A stretch of 64,000 bases of DNA from Nitrososphaerales archaeon (GCA_032906765.1 JAJTZB010000004.1:145972-209971), one strand, 5' to 3'. Shown: positions 33,901-41,653, numbered from the stretch's first letter. The notes: generated from the sequence alone by a model not told the origin. Numbers and translations are program-made.

Positions 33901-34894
33901 TGAACACCAAAATCCCGTTGAACTTCGGCTTCTGGCCCAACCTTCTCATGAGCTCCTTCAGGGATAGTTCTTGACCGCTTTCCCCCAGCCCCAGAATTCT
34001 CCTCAGTTCGGCCGCAAACTGTTCTTCGAAGGCGGCCCTGAAGCCGTCGAAGTTCCCGTAGCCGCTCAGCCTAAGGAACGCGGTGTCTATCTGACGTAGG
34101 GCCGCCGCGCGCTGTAAATACTGCAGGATGGCCGATTTGCCTGAACCGTATATCCCGAAGAAGACGGTACTCTTGAATAGCTCCTGCGGCAGCTCGTCCA
34201 TGTATCGAATGTATTTCTGGAACAAAGGTGTCTTGACAATTACCGAGTCAAAGCGCTGAGGCTCGATGCCATAGAGCCCCTGCCTCTCCTTGAACGGGTT
34301 CGCGGTCAGGTGTAGCTTTTCCCACCATTCCAATCTCTCCTCCGTGTCAATCTCCTCGGGGAGCTTGACTGGCTCTTGAAACTCCTTGCCGTCGATGACT
34401 GAAGGAAGGGCAGCGATTTTGGCCATCTTCTCCTCGAGTGTCCGGTCGGCCTCCTCGATTGCTCGTTCGTTTTCTAACCTCGTGCCCTGTGTTTTCAGCT
34501 CCTTCTCGAGCTGGGCACGGACCTGTTCACGAATCGACTCCAAGAAATCGCCCCGCCGCACCTGGGCGTAGTCTATATCTGGCCCTGTGTGCCTGGCCTC
34601 GATAGCGTCTTGGAATGGCTCTGGATTGAGACGCTTCTCCTTCATCAATCCGTTCGACAGTACCTCGTCTAGTTTCTCCCTTGTGGTTATCTGCGACCTC
34701 CTGATGAGGAACCAGACCGTCTCTGCCGCTATCTCGCTGTCGCGTGGGTATCCCTGTCCAGACTCACCGTACCTCACCAGAAAGTATTCTCGTTTCTTGT
34801 CACGATATTTCTTTTGATCGAATGGGGAGGAAGTTAGCAGTTCGAGATTGTTATCATCGCGGATGAACCCATGGATGAGTTCGAGGCGATCCAA
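30926..34894 (-). CDS. giant AAA/STAND-like ATPase with tandem C-terminal TIR domains
   Basis: A 1322-residue protein with a TTG start. Residues 1-190 are mostly helical. An ExeA/Orc-like P-loop ATPase starts near 195 (LHLTANPF), with Walker A GIYGSGKSA (about 247-255) and Walker B GILVFIDNLNKLD (about 327-339). A long helical middle (about 480-930) and a beta-rich stretch (about 930-1045) follow. Two TIR-like domains lie at about 1050-1180 (ALAHSGKDRAFVEKL; SAWVREDLIVEL with Glu about 1123) and 1188-1310 (VFIAHSFADESFKN; VDQEVGIALGL with Glu about 1260). This suggests a sensor-NTPase with NADase or signalling output, cotranscribed with a SLATT effector. Confidence 0.82.
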   Translation of the reverse strand: MDRLELIHGFIRDDNNLELLTSSPFDQKKYRDKKREYFLVRYGESGQGYPRDSEIAAETVWFLIRRSQITTREKLDEVLSNGLMKEKRLNPEPFQDAIEARHTGPDIDYAQVRRGDFLESIREQVRAQLEKELKTQGTRLENERAIEEADRTLEEKMAKIAALPSVIDGKEFQEPVKLPEEIDTEERLEWWEKLHLTANPFKERQGLYGIEPQRFDSVIVKTPLFQKYIRYMDELPQELFKSTVFFGIYGSGKSAILQYLQRAAALRQIDTAFLRLSGYGNFDGFRAAFEEQFAAELRRILGLGESGQELSLKELMRRLGQKPKFNGILVFIDNLNKLDVDAPAALTFLKYLQAPKDEYFDDVSGKLGFYVAGALSWKETISSDSSYSASLVRRETIAPITVDEANEMLNKRLESFYPNPEVKRAIRVDYVEQVYTNLVVHKEELTFRKFMERLEFQFDHDDFTALAFDPVKIPAEILSKIRGVFQRNQTLSNRFRTLLEDRIKGDQRNRSICIRLLTDIFRNERTKRLRDEDIAEARNLPYLRELETQGRLFYLKALESALLISRVDDGDHQHSWAVCQELEDVSKAIAEQYPLSLDDYLFKIYGIPQVIRQQFRMSKEIEQIKAFSEECEADSRDMLAKILALHTEIVEALAYYTERTTNREVLSKCIESLNVLTQFFVTFVERSDESPADHVDLTFWENFWNFPDDVADFQRRIMDEEDCVHPDNFWNTIGSYNRAFKTLFEFVRKEYHALSWVHVSSNGLDNEDAKALVEARDKWIAGKSEECVGELREFIEKKTRIFVNNVMTLVYGDFPNRLKHADAKSREKILASVNANQQRRASWSRETDLLSLSDLVRLMTNGSEDSPGCWQQIFCKIFHPATVQDITRYHDSLLRVEAGLAGGVQTPGREASDLREVISLTADLTRKMNAGYLLLLKSLYIVPEGTGTSLYFNLTGPPNKAELSGIPFQLSVAKTVVDGMPPGKIRVGDAEFIQSYYSRSVSYRDFCFYLAVELDEEKAGQLGLVVSYSLDDVSGSYIHLKRIFKFNKENPPRIALAHSGKDRAFVEKLATDLRGYRVEVWADNFDLKDGNPIRPVNHPQMEEGDSLGVVLSQDSVKSAWVREDLIVELVKELEEKKISVLPIMYKKCEVPDAIIGRFVIDFMGSYKRGVEDLLTRIESGARARPPERALVFIAHSFADESFKNTLRDALLKKNMRVYAAEEELSPGTPIQDKVRVKIQESDYVVAIYTKANPSSGVDQEVGIALGLGKPVIPIMEKGLHIGFTIQPLDRLEFDQADFEAVCGKVATKLAEHNSGIEPARAA

Positions 34895-35041
34895 CCCGCT
34901 TGGTATAAGCGGAATGTTATTTACGAGTGTTTGATGATAATCTTGGCGATTCCTGGTGCGTATGCGAGTCTCTTCTGAGAACCTTTCTCCAAACTCTTCT
35001 GAGACACATTAACATGTGACAGGCAAGCCTCGCCGTGAACA

Positions 35042-35072
35042 GGTGTTCATTGAACCTCCGCCGAGAAAATCG
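35042..35072 (+). repeat. dispersed intergenic repeat, copy 12a
   Basis: GGTGTTCATTGAACCTCCGC followed by CGAGAAAATCG. It lies between the TIR-ATPase promoter and the stop of the DUF262 gene, in plus orientation. Confidence 0.7.
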
Positions 35073-35161
35073 TATGATTCTGGCTGTTGGTTTCATCCCT
35101 TCCCATCCTGGCGTGGAGAGGGCAGCGTAACTATCCCATGGAATCCAATGCCAGACAGTCG

Positions 35162-36823
35162 TCAGCTCATGAGCTCTGACACTAGGGCCTTCGCTGTATC
35201 GGCAATCAAAGACGATCGCCTGTGCAAGAAGGATTCGAAGTCATCATCTAGAATTCCAAACTCCTTGAGGTCGCCTATGAGGTGACTTGATAGTGCTTCC
35301 GAGAGGTGGCTGTTCTTCTTTTGCAGCTCAGTGATGTACTCGCTGGGTGGTCGGTTCGAGAATCCGATGTTATCTCCCAAAGGCACAAGAGCAATATTAG
35401 CCATGCTGTTGATGTATGGTTTGACCTCTTTCTCGAAATCCTTGTCACCACCGTACTTTGTTTGTAGAAAGTCCTTTGGAAAGATGTGATGGAGGCTCCT
35501 GTTGTTCACCTCCGCGAAACTTGTCCCTAAGTTGATTCTTGTGTTGTTGACCAAGTTCAATGGTTCTTTGCTCCCTAGAATCCAAAGGATCGTTCGACTC
35601 ACTGCAGACTGCGCACTGAACTCGGACTCCCTTACTTTCTTGGCGTCTAGCACTTGAATCTCGGTGAAGGGGTCGTGTGAGTTGTCAGACTTCAGCGCAT
35701 TCATCTCAGTGATGTCAGCCTCAGCTTTGGGATTCTGTCCTTGAACGTATCTCTCAGACAATCCAACGTGGAGGACATAGCGCTTTAGCTTTCGTGCCGT
35801 TGTCGGGTCAACACTCGTAGCGGGTCTGTTGTAGAAGAAGGCTGTCAAAGGAGCCAGCATCACGTCATAGGGAAGGAACTTCGATGTAGGAACACCAAGG
35901 GTGTCTCTGGCTCGGTCTATCGCAATCTTCAGTGACTTCTCCATGATGTTCCACTCCGCCTCGAGCCTTTCTCCCGAACCCAGAATGTGCTCTCGAGAGA
36001 TTCCGCCTTTGAGGCATGCTGAGAAACACTGTAGAATCGTCCTATCGCTAATGGAGAACCCGCGGGCGTCAAGGAAGCCTGTGAGATCATTAATCCTATT
36101 TCTCAGATTGAATTTCTCTGTGTATGTTTTCGCTACCATGAGGTCTACTACTGTTAGTACCGTTCCGGTGTTATTCGTCCTCTCAAAGATTGTTGCGGCA
36201 GTTCCCAGATCCTGCCTGACGATAACCGTAGGCAATGCCAATTGGGTGAACCGTTCATACAGTTGGATGTACGATTGGATATTGTCATCGTGAGCGATGG
36301 TGGATTCGAGTTTCTTCAGAACGCCCATGTTCATGGAGGAACTCTTTGAAGGCCAGTCGATTTTGATTGCTTCGTCCACTGGCAACATCGTCTTGTCGTT
36401 CGTTGCGTCCGTGTTGCCTACCAAGTCATTCTTGTTGATTAGTTTGAATTCCCTCGTTGCAAGGTTGTAGAACGCCCTGTATTGGTTGTGCTTGCGGCCA
36501 CCTATCTGCAGGTTGTTCTTGAGAATGGTTAGAAGCGTAACAAGTCGCTGCTGTCCATCAAGTAAGTACCGAGCCTCAATGCCGTCTTTCAGATCTTGTA
36601 ATGCCAGCCTCGCGGGGTTCAGTTCTTTCAGCCTTTCGGTAGTAGCCCAAACTAGAATAGATCCAATCGGGTACCCAAGACTGATACTCTTGAGAAACTC
36701 CATGATTTGCTCTTCACCCCAAATGAATGCTCTCTGGAAGTCTGGAATGCGCAGAGTCCCATTATGCATTTCTGACAACAGCGCCGTCAGCTTTACTGTG
36801 TCCACCTCGGGCAGAGCTGGCAT
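35162..36823 (-). CDS. GmrSD-like DUF262/DUF1524 protein
   Basis: A 553-residue protein. The N-terminal DUF262 (ParB/Srx-like) domain has IPDFQRAFIWGEEQIMEFLKSI and DGQQRLVTLLTIL (about 25-105). The C-terminal DUF1524 HNH-type nuclease has SLHHIFPKDFLQTKYGG (about 420-440) and NIALVPLGDNIGFSNRPPSEYI. This is the single-chain layout of GmrSD type IV restriction proteins and BrxU-like enzymes that attack modified phage DNA. The gene is bracketed by repeat copies at 35042 and 36951. Confidence 0.83.
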   Translation of the reverse strand: MPALPEVDTVKLTALLSEMHNGTLRIPDFQRAFIWGEEQIMEFLKSISLGYPIGSILVWATTERLKELNPARLALQDLKDGIEARYLLDGQQRLVTLLTILKNNLQIGGRKHNQYRAFYNLATREFKLINKNDLVGNTDATNDKTMLPVDEAIKIDWPSKSSSMNMGVLKKLESTIAHDDNIQSYIQLYERFTQLALPTVIVRQDLGTAATIFERTNNTGTVLTVVDLMVAKTYTEKFNLRNRINDLTGFLDARGFSISDRTILQCFSACLKGGISREHILGSGERLEAEWNIMEKSLKIAIDRARDTLGVPTSKFLPYDVMLAPLTAFFYNRPATSVDPTTARKLKRYVLHVGLSERYVQGQNPKAEADITEMNALKSDNSHDPFTEIQVLDAKKVRESEFSAQSAVSRTILWILGSKEPLNLVNNTRINLGTSFAEVNNRSLHHIFPKDFLQTKYGGDKDFEKEVKPYINSMANIALVPLGDNIGFSNRPPSEYITELQKKNSHLSEALSSHLIGDLKEFGILDDDFESFLHRRSSLIADTAKALVSELMS

Positions 36824-36950
36824 GGGGACGGTTCGGTCTCCGGCTAATTATAACCATTCATTACGTCTGGAAAACAAAGCTCCGTGCGTGACTTCCGTGT
36901 GCTTTGGTTTGTATGATATCTTCGATTCCAAATCAGAAGAGTCGTTGCCG

Positions 36951-37000
36951 CGCATAGGGTTCATTGCGCCTCCGCCGGGAGATACCCATCCTGCGTTGGG
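36951..37000 (+). repeat. dispersed intergenic repeat, copy 12b: 3' arm of pre-23S processing stem
   Basis: GCATAGGGTTCATTGCGCCT followed by CCGCCGGGAGATACCCATCC and TGCGTTGGG. It is the most complete copy. Its complement on the transcribed minus strand pairs with the 5' flank of 23S (43739-43783): 11 bp GCATAGGGTTC and 9 bp CCGCCGGGA are exact. It therefore belongs to the pre-23S processing stem. Confidence 0.8.
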
Positions 37001-37155
37001 AGATAGTTGGTCGACCGGCTGAACAAGTCGCCCTTGCGGGCTTCTTGCGTACACCGCGACTACTTCAAACCAGTCTTCTACTGGATCCCTTCTCTGTTCG
37101 CCCCTCCCTCCTTGCGGAGAGAGGTTTGGACAAAAGGCTCACTCTTCTCGGGAGT

Positions 37156-37188
<33 letters not shown>

Positions 37189-37313
37189 ACGATTGCTTAG
37201 CTGCCCGGCGGCGCCCTCTCGGACGACCGGTACGCCAGAGGCAACGCCCCGCTGTTCCTCTCGTACTGGGCAGGGCTTCCCCTCAGTGAACCACCGCTTC
37301 CATCAGGTAGAGG

Positions 37314-37358
<45 letters not shown>

Positions 37359-37420
37359 GATGGGCGAGCAGCCCCACCCTTGGCCCCTGCTGCAGGACCA
37401 GGATGGGAAGAGCCGACATC

Positions 37421-38231
37421 GCAACTTTGCCCAAGATTACTCTTGGAGTTAGACTATGTCTTCACCCCCGCGCACAACGGGGGGTCGGCGTATGATGGCA
37501 GGAGTTTTGAATGGCGCACCCGAGCGTATGTCGCGGCACGTCGGAACGTGACGCGTCCCTTGCGGGATACTCGAGCTTGCCCTCCGAGCCATCTCATTAC
37601 GCACATCTTCTGCGCGCTCAGTCGTTACGGGGTCACAACGGTTAGGTCGTTTCCTCTCGCTGATTTTCGGTGGCATCCGGGATGTTAGCAGCTTTGAGAC
37701 TCTTGGCCCTTGGAATCGAGGTTTGCTGAATCGATGCTTGAAGCGGCCGGGGTCGCCGGACTCGTTGACGCCGTCCAATTTGGCGAGCCGCCTGTCGCGG
37801 AATCCGTGCTTCCCTGAATCGATGTCTGGGTAAGGACCGTGAAATCTCGCGCTGCTACCGCCGTATGCTACCACATCTTTTTGTCGCGGCGTTCCGGACG
37901 AACCTGCATGAGCACGATCAAGTGCGCCGACTGCGGGTGCTCCCCAGACGAATGCCGAAAGGCAAAGTCGCCCAGAGACTGCCCGAGCTGCACGCTCGAC
38001 GAATGCTGCTGCTGGTCCGCCGTACACCGCTGAACCTTCCATGTTTCGGAGTGCTTCGTCCCGTTGGACTTCCCTCGGCGTTGCCCTCTCCCGCTCTTCC
38101 CAAAGCGCCCCGAAGGGCGTCCTGGATAAAGGAGGTCGGGTTTCGCCGATATAAGCCGATACTCGTATTTTTTCTGCGGATACTTCAATCGCGTTACCAC
38201 GATCTTGCCCCAAGGCCCACAAATGGGCCGA
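37421..38231 (-). other. 23S intron near the peptidyl-transferase region, no sense-strand endonuclease
   Basis: About 810 nt separate GGTTTGGTACCT and CGATGTCGGCTC, which are contiguous in other 23S (around E. coli 2500). The 5' end contains a strong hairpin GGCCCA-TTTG-TGGGCC. No LAGLIDADG motif occurs in any sense-strand frame; the long open frames there look compositional. A cysteine-rich small frame runs antisense inside it. Confidence 0.8.
37908..38033 (+). CDS. cysteine-rich 41-residue ORF antisense inside a 23S intron
   Basis: MSTIKCADCGCSPDECRKAK... contains 9 Cys in 41 residues arranged as CxxCxC...C...CPSC...CCC, as in small zinc-binding proteins. It is transcribed opposite to the rRNA. 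No clear promoter is seen, and high GC content can produce such frames by chance. The Cys spacing is what makes it a candidate. Confidence 0.35.
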   Translation: MSTIKCADCGCSPDECRKAKSPRDCPSCTLDECCCWSAVHR

Positions 38232-38340
38232 GGTACCAAACCGCGGGGTCGATTGGAGCTCTCGCCCGCGACGAGCCTGTTACCCCTGGGGTAACTTTTC
38301 TGTCACCTCCGGCCCCCAACAGTGAGGACACGGAGGATCG

Positions 38341-39279
38341 CTAGGCCACGCTTTCGCGGCTGGACGCTCTGCGTTTAAGCGCCCAGTCAGGCCGGCTTTT
38401 CGCCTTGCCGTCAACTCCGGAGTTCCAGCCGATGTTAGCAGAGCGATAATCGTGAACTGTTTGGAGGAATCGCTTTCCCTCCTTCCTGTTGTTCAAGCTC
38501 AGAACCCATCTTCTGTGCACACCACTTTGAGTAGCGTATTTCGAAGACGGCGAGATTCTGATTGTCTTGAAGTCCAGGGCTGCCAACAAGTCTCCGAGGT
38601 CTCTAAGCAATCTGGGTGGCTTCGTTGTTTCCTTCGAAGCGAGCGCTATTCTTGCCCTCCCGCTTTCGCCATCGCAGTAGTATGCTGCTGCAACGTATGG
38701 AACTATTAAGTTCCGCGTTGTCAGCTTTCGTTTGATCGATTCTGGAATGCCGATGTCGGATTGGACCTTGCTGCCCTTCGGCAACCCAAGGTTCCTCTCC
38801 AGCAGCACTCCGATGATTGCAGGGTAGTAGAGTGTCGTTGCCACGCCACTTGGGCGCGATCTGACCAGTGTTCTTCCGAAGCAGATCTCGACCAGTCGTC
38901 GGAACCTGTTCAGGAGTGACTCTTCGTCGGAGGTGTAGTGAACCCTCCGGTCTGTGTCTATTCCACCATCGTGCAGTAGATGACCCAGAAATTCTGCGAA
39001 CTCCCGGTTCAACTTCTGTTCGACCCTTGGTTCGAATAGTCTTTCGCTGTCGTACCTTGTCCTGATGTATGCGATCCTTGGCTTCATCCTGGCCAAGTCG
39101 CAAAGTTTGTTCAATGCTGAAAGCGGATAGCAAGCTTCGCCCTCCTTCCACCTATACAGTTGCTTGGAGCTCAGTTTGAGACTGTCGGCGGCATGCTTGA
39201 CGGTTCCTTTCTCAAGGAGCCGCTTCCACAGTTTTGTGTGAAAATCGTCCTCGGCCACAGCGTATATGTTGTCGGACAT
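38341..39279 (-). CDS. LAGLIDADG homing endonuclease with N-terminal HTH (23S intron)
   Basis: A 312-residue protein. A helix-turn-helix covers about residues 20-60 (GTVKHAADSLKLSSKQLYRWKEG). LAGLIDADG motif 1 is EFLGHLLHDGGI (about 95-106) and motif 2 is PYVAAAYYCDGESG (about 193-206), each with the catalytic Asp. The last 30 or so codons run past the intron 3' boundary into the downstream 23S exon. It promotes intron homing into intronless 23S genes. Confidence 0.85.
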   Translation of the reverse strand: MSDNIYAVAEDDFHTKLWKRLLEKGTVKHAADSLKLSSKQLYRWKEGEACYPLSALNKLCDLARMKPRIAYIRTRYDSERLFEPRVEQKLNREFAEFLGHLLHDGGIDTDRRVHYTSDEESLLNRFRRLVEICFGRTLVRSRPSGVATTLYYPAIIGVLLERNLGLPKGSKVQSDIGIPESIKRKLTTRNLIVPYVAAAYYCDGESGRARIALASKETTKPPRLLRDLGDLLAALDFKTIRISPSSKYATQSGVHRRWVLSLNNRKEGKRFLQTVHDYRSANIGWNSGVDGKAKSRPDWALKRRASSRESVA

Positions 39280-39331
39280 TGCTCAATATATCTGTGGTTG
39301 AGGGCAATTTAAGCTGCTCTGCTCATCGGTT
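38436..39331 (-). other. 23S intron (around E. coli 2310-2320) with BHB-like junction
   Basis: An intron of about 896 nt. At the junction, outer helix CAG:CTG, 5' bulge AAA, central helix CCGATG:CATCGG, 3' bulge AA and inner helix AGCAGAGC:GCTCTGCT form a bulge-helix-bulge-like structure for the archaeal splicing endonuclease. Removing it restores GGTCAGAA joined to ACATCGG, matching the usual rRNA pattern. Confidence 0.82.
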
Positions 39332-39832
39332 TCTGACCCGGATGAGCCGACCTTAGGGCCCTCTCGATATCTTTTCAAGAGGGTGCCGCCCCAGCCGAAC
39401 TGCCCACCTGCCGTTGTCCTTCCTTGGAAGTTAGCGACGCAGTCGTGAGAGGCTGGTGTTACATTGTTGCCTCCACGCCACCCGAAGGCAGCGCTTCGAA
39501 GGCTCCCAGCTACACTCTGCAACCGCAACCGCATCGCAGCAACAAGCTGCAGTAAAGCTCCACAGGGACTTCTCTCCCCGATGGAAGTCGATGGACTGTT
39601 CGTCCACCTTACGTAGGTTCGCCGGGTCGTAGATAGGGACAGCGGGGCCCTCGTTGGTCCATTCATGCACGTCGGAACTCACCCGACAAGGCATTTGGCT
39701 ACCTTAAGAGAGTCAGAGTTACTCCCGGCGTTTACAGGCCCTTAGCCCAGTTGAACCCGGGTTTTAGGTACCTGCACTGGCCAGGATTCATAAAGCGTAC
39801 ACATCCTTTCGGACTTGCGCTTTACTGTGTTT

Positions 39833-39915
39833 CTTACCTCAGTCGTGGCTCTCTGTCAGAGGCCCGTGCTGATTCTTTACTTCGCGATACCCCCTTTTGA
39901 GAGGCATGCGCGAAA
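39833..39915 (-). other. about 83-nt insertion in 23S helix 65 loop
   Basis: Between GACTGTTTACTA and AAACACAG, which are adjacent in other 23S (E. coli about 1780), there are about 83 extra nucleotides. They can form two hairpins (TTTCGCG/CGCGAA and GGGCCTCTG/AGAGAGCC). It could be a mini-intron or an expansion segment; no reading frame. Confidence 0.6.
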
Positions 39916-40008
39916 TAGTAAACAGTCGGGACCCCCTTGTTATTGCAACCTGCGAACGCCATTTCTCATGACGAACGCAGGCACCACTTCTAGCTAACGT
40001 ACGTGGCT

Positions 40009-40911
40009 GATTTCAGCTAGGTCCAATGAGCTCGGAGTTGAGATCCACGCCGATTCGAAGGAATAAATCCTTGAACTTGCGTGCATCTCGAATTGAGCGT
40101 AAACATTCTTGCAGGAAACCTTCCAACGGTTCAGTCTTGCTGAAGTTAGGATTGATCCACTGTCTCTTCACGGAGATTCGACGACAGATTATCATGAAGT
40201 CGATGACATCGTTCTTCGGAAAACCACGGAAGAGCTTGCCTCTTCTGACCTTGGACTCTTTCAGGAATCCGATGGATTCCCTGAACTTTTCCATGGCTTC
40301 AAGCGATTTGATTGTCAGGCCTTCCTTCCTCTCTGAAAGTTGGATGCCTAGTCCATTGAAGAGTGTCTTGAGCTGCTTTCTGAGGTGCGGATTGAAGCAA
40401 CCTATCTGAATTCCTGTCCCCAATTGTATGGAGCCACTTGTTCTCCGGTAGACCAGAAATTCAGGCCCACCATCGCAAGTGGAGTAGTACTTCAGGAATT
40501 CTGATGCGAGCTTTTTGTTGTCGAAGATGGGACGAGGCAGTCTGATTCTTGGATATCCAATCTTACCATTTGGCGATCTTGGATATGTCTCGAACTTCCT
40601 TGTCCTTGTAGTTCTTACGAGGCGACCTATCAAGTCCGTAAGGTCCTTCCCATAAGCCCTTGCCCGTAGTGAATTGTATAGGCGGTCCGTCTTCCAGACA
40701 ATCTTGAGACCGTCTATCGAGCTGAACTCCTTGATGAGTCTGCGGACTACTTCCGGTTGTTCTGTGAATGTGGTTGTGTATCTTGGACCGAAGTCAACTG
40801 AACCATCAGCCAGTATCACTGCAAGCATTTTGTAAACTCGGATAGTTATCACCGTAAAGGGAATGTGCTTTTCCATAAAAGCACCGCGGTGACAACAAAA
40901 AACGAGCTCCT
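40009..40911 (-). other. 23S intron (around E. coli 1680)
   Basis: About 900 nt between GGCAAATAGGTCACAG and CCACGTACGTTAGC. It is nearly filled by a LAGLIDADG gene. Boundaries were set by comparing the flanking exons with typical 23S; the BHB motif was not resolved by eye. Confidence 0.8.
40013..40876 (-). CDS. LAGLIDADG homing endonuclease (23S intron)
   Basis: A 287-residue protein. Motif 1 is YKMLAVILADGSVDFG (about 16-30). Motif 2 is a weaker SEFLKYYSTCDGGPEF (about 125-140), where the canonical pattern is changed but a candidate Asp remains. The rest follows the two-domain layout (QLGTGIQIGCFNPHLRKQLKTLFNGLGI). Unlike the 38341 protein it ends inside its intron. Confidence 0.85.
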   Translation of the reverse strand: MEKHIPFTVITIRVYKMLAVILADGSVDFGPRYTTTFTEQPEVVRRLIKEFSSIDGLKIVWKTDRLYNSLRARAYGKDLTDLIGRLVRTTRTRKFETYPRSPNGKIGYPRIRLPRPIFDNKKLASEFLKYYSTCDGGPEFLVYRRTSGSIQLGTGIQIGCFNPHLRKQLKTLFNGLGIQLSERKEGLTIKSLEAMEKFRESIGFLKESKVRRGKLFRGFPKNDVIDFMIICRRISVKRQWINPNFSKTEPLEGFLQECLRSIRDARKFKDLFLRIGVDLNSELIGPS

Positions 40912-41337
40912 GTGACCTATTTGCCGAGTTCCCTTACCTACAGTTCCCCGACACGCCTTAGGCTTCTTACCTAGGGGCACCGGTGTCGGATCTGGGTACG
41001 AACTTCGATGCGTCTTTCCAACTCCGTCTTCAAGGTCTCCGAGAATTGAGCGAACCACCCCAACGGGCGGCCATTCTCCTCTCGCCACGGTTCTCGTCAT
41101 TACGACACTCCCCATGGCTCGAAAGATTAGACAGAGCGATAAACTCTGCACGTCCTATCCCAAAGCATCGGAGCCGATTCCCGCTCTTGCGAGCGATTGA
41201 CGCGTCAAAGGCACTGGAATTTTGACCAGTTTCCCTGGTTCGTGTTTCCCTGTTGAGGATACACTTAGGATCGGCTAACTCCTGGCTGACGACGCATTGC
41301 CAGGAAACCCGTGCCCTTGCGGCGGTCAGGAAATGAG

Positions 41338-41516
41338 GACGTATATTCTCGCATCAGCTGGTCAGTCCAGAAAACGAATAGTGTTCCCAGTATTCCGGAG
41401 TTTATCCGGATTGAAATTGTACCATAATCGCTTCGCCCGGCCCTTTCCTTGAGCCGGACGGATGGTTTCCTGAACTTGGCCAGGGGTATGCCCATGCTCT
41501 TGGACCAGAATTCCAT
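41338..41516 (-). pseudogene. remnant C-terminus of a LAGLIDADG-type intron protein
   Basis: The frame EFWSKSMGIPLAKFRKPSVR...YGTISIRINSGILGTLFVFW resembles the C-terminal third of LAGLIDADG proteins (FWSK..GIP..KF.KP, GT..IRI.S). It is preceded in frame by a TAG and no N-terminal domain or motif Asp is present in the roughly 315-nt insertion. The frame runs on into the rRNA exon. Confidence 0.6.
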
Positions 41517-41653
41517 CTAAGGCTGGACGCTGCTTGATGCTTCCTTGGTGATTCGAATTCCTGCGAATGCTTCAGGGATTAAATCACCCAGGTCCAGCAC
41601 AGGAATGGTACCTCTACAGTGAGGTGCACACCCTATTAATGCGCCAATACATC
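41340..41653 (-). other. shrunken 23S intron (around E. coli 1320)
   Basis: About 315 nt interrupt GGGTGAGAAT and CCTGACCGCCGCAAGGG, contiguous in other archaeal 23S. It contains only the decayed endonuclease tail. It is much shorter than its neighbours, consistent with loss of the endonuclease. Confidence 0.72.

Noticed and set aside
36951..36985. On the minus strand the dispersed repeat reads GGAGGCGCAATGAAC, like a Shine-Dalgarno plus ATG
   Set aside because: The ATG is not conserved among copies (several have CAAC or other changes) and the downstream frames differ, so it is not a shared start site.
5665..37000. Repeat core GGGTTCATTGCGCC considered as T-arm remnants of tRNA genes
   Set aside because: No complementary T-stem half follows and no acceptor stem can be built around any copy.
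5665..37000. Dispersed repeats considered as a CRISPR array
   Set aside because: Spacing ranges from hundreds of bases to kilobases with genes between copies; there are no short uniform spacers and no cas genes.
37449..38222. 257-codon minus-strand frame filling the 23S intron at 37421-38231
   Set aside because: Sense orientation and size would suit an endonuclease, but there is no LAGLIDADG, HNH or GIY-YIG motif and the composition looks like untranslated GC-rich RNA.
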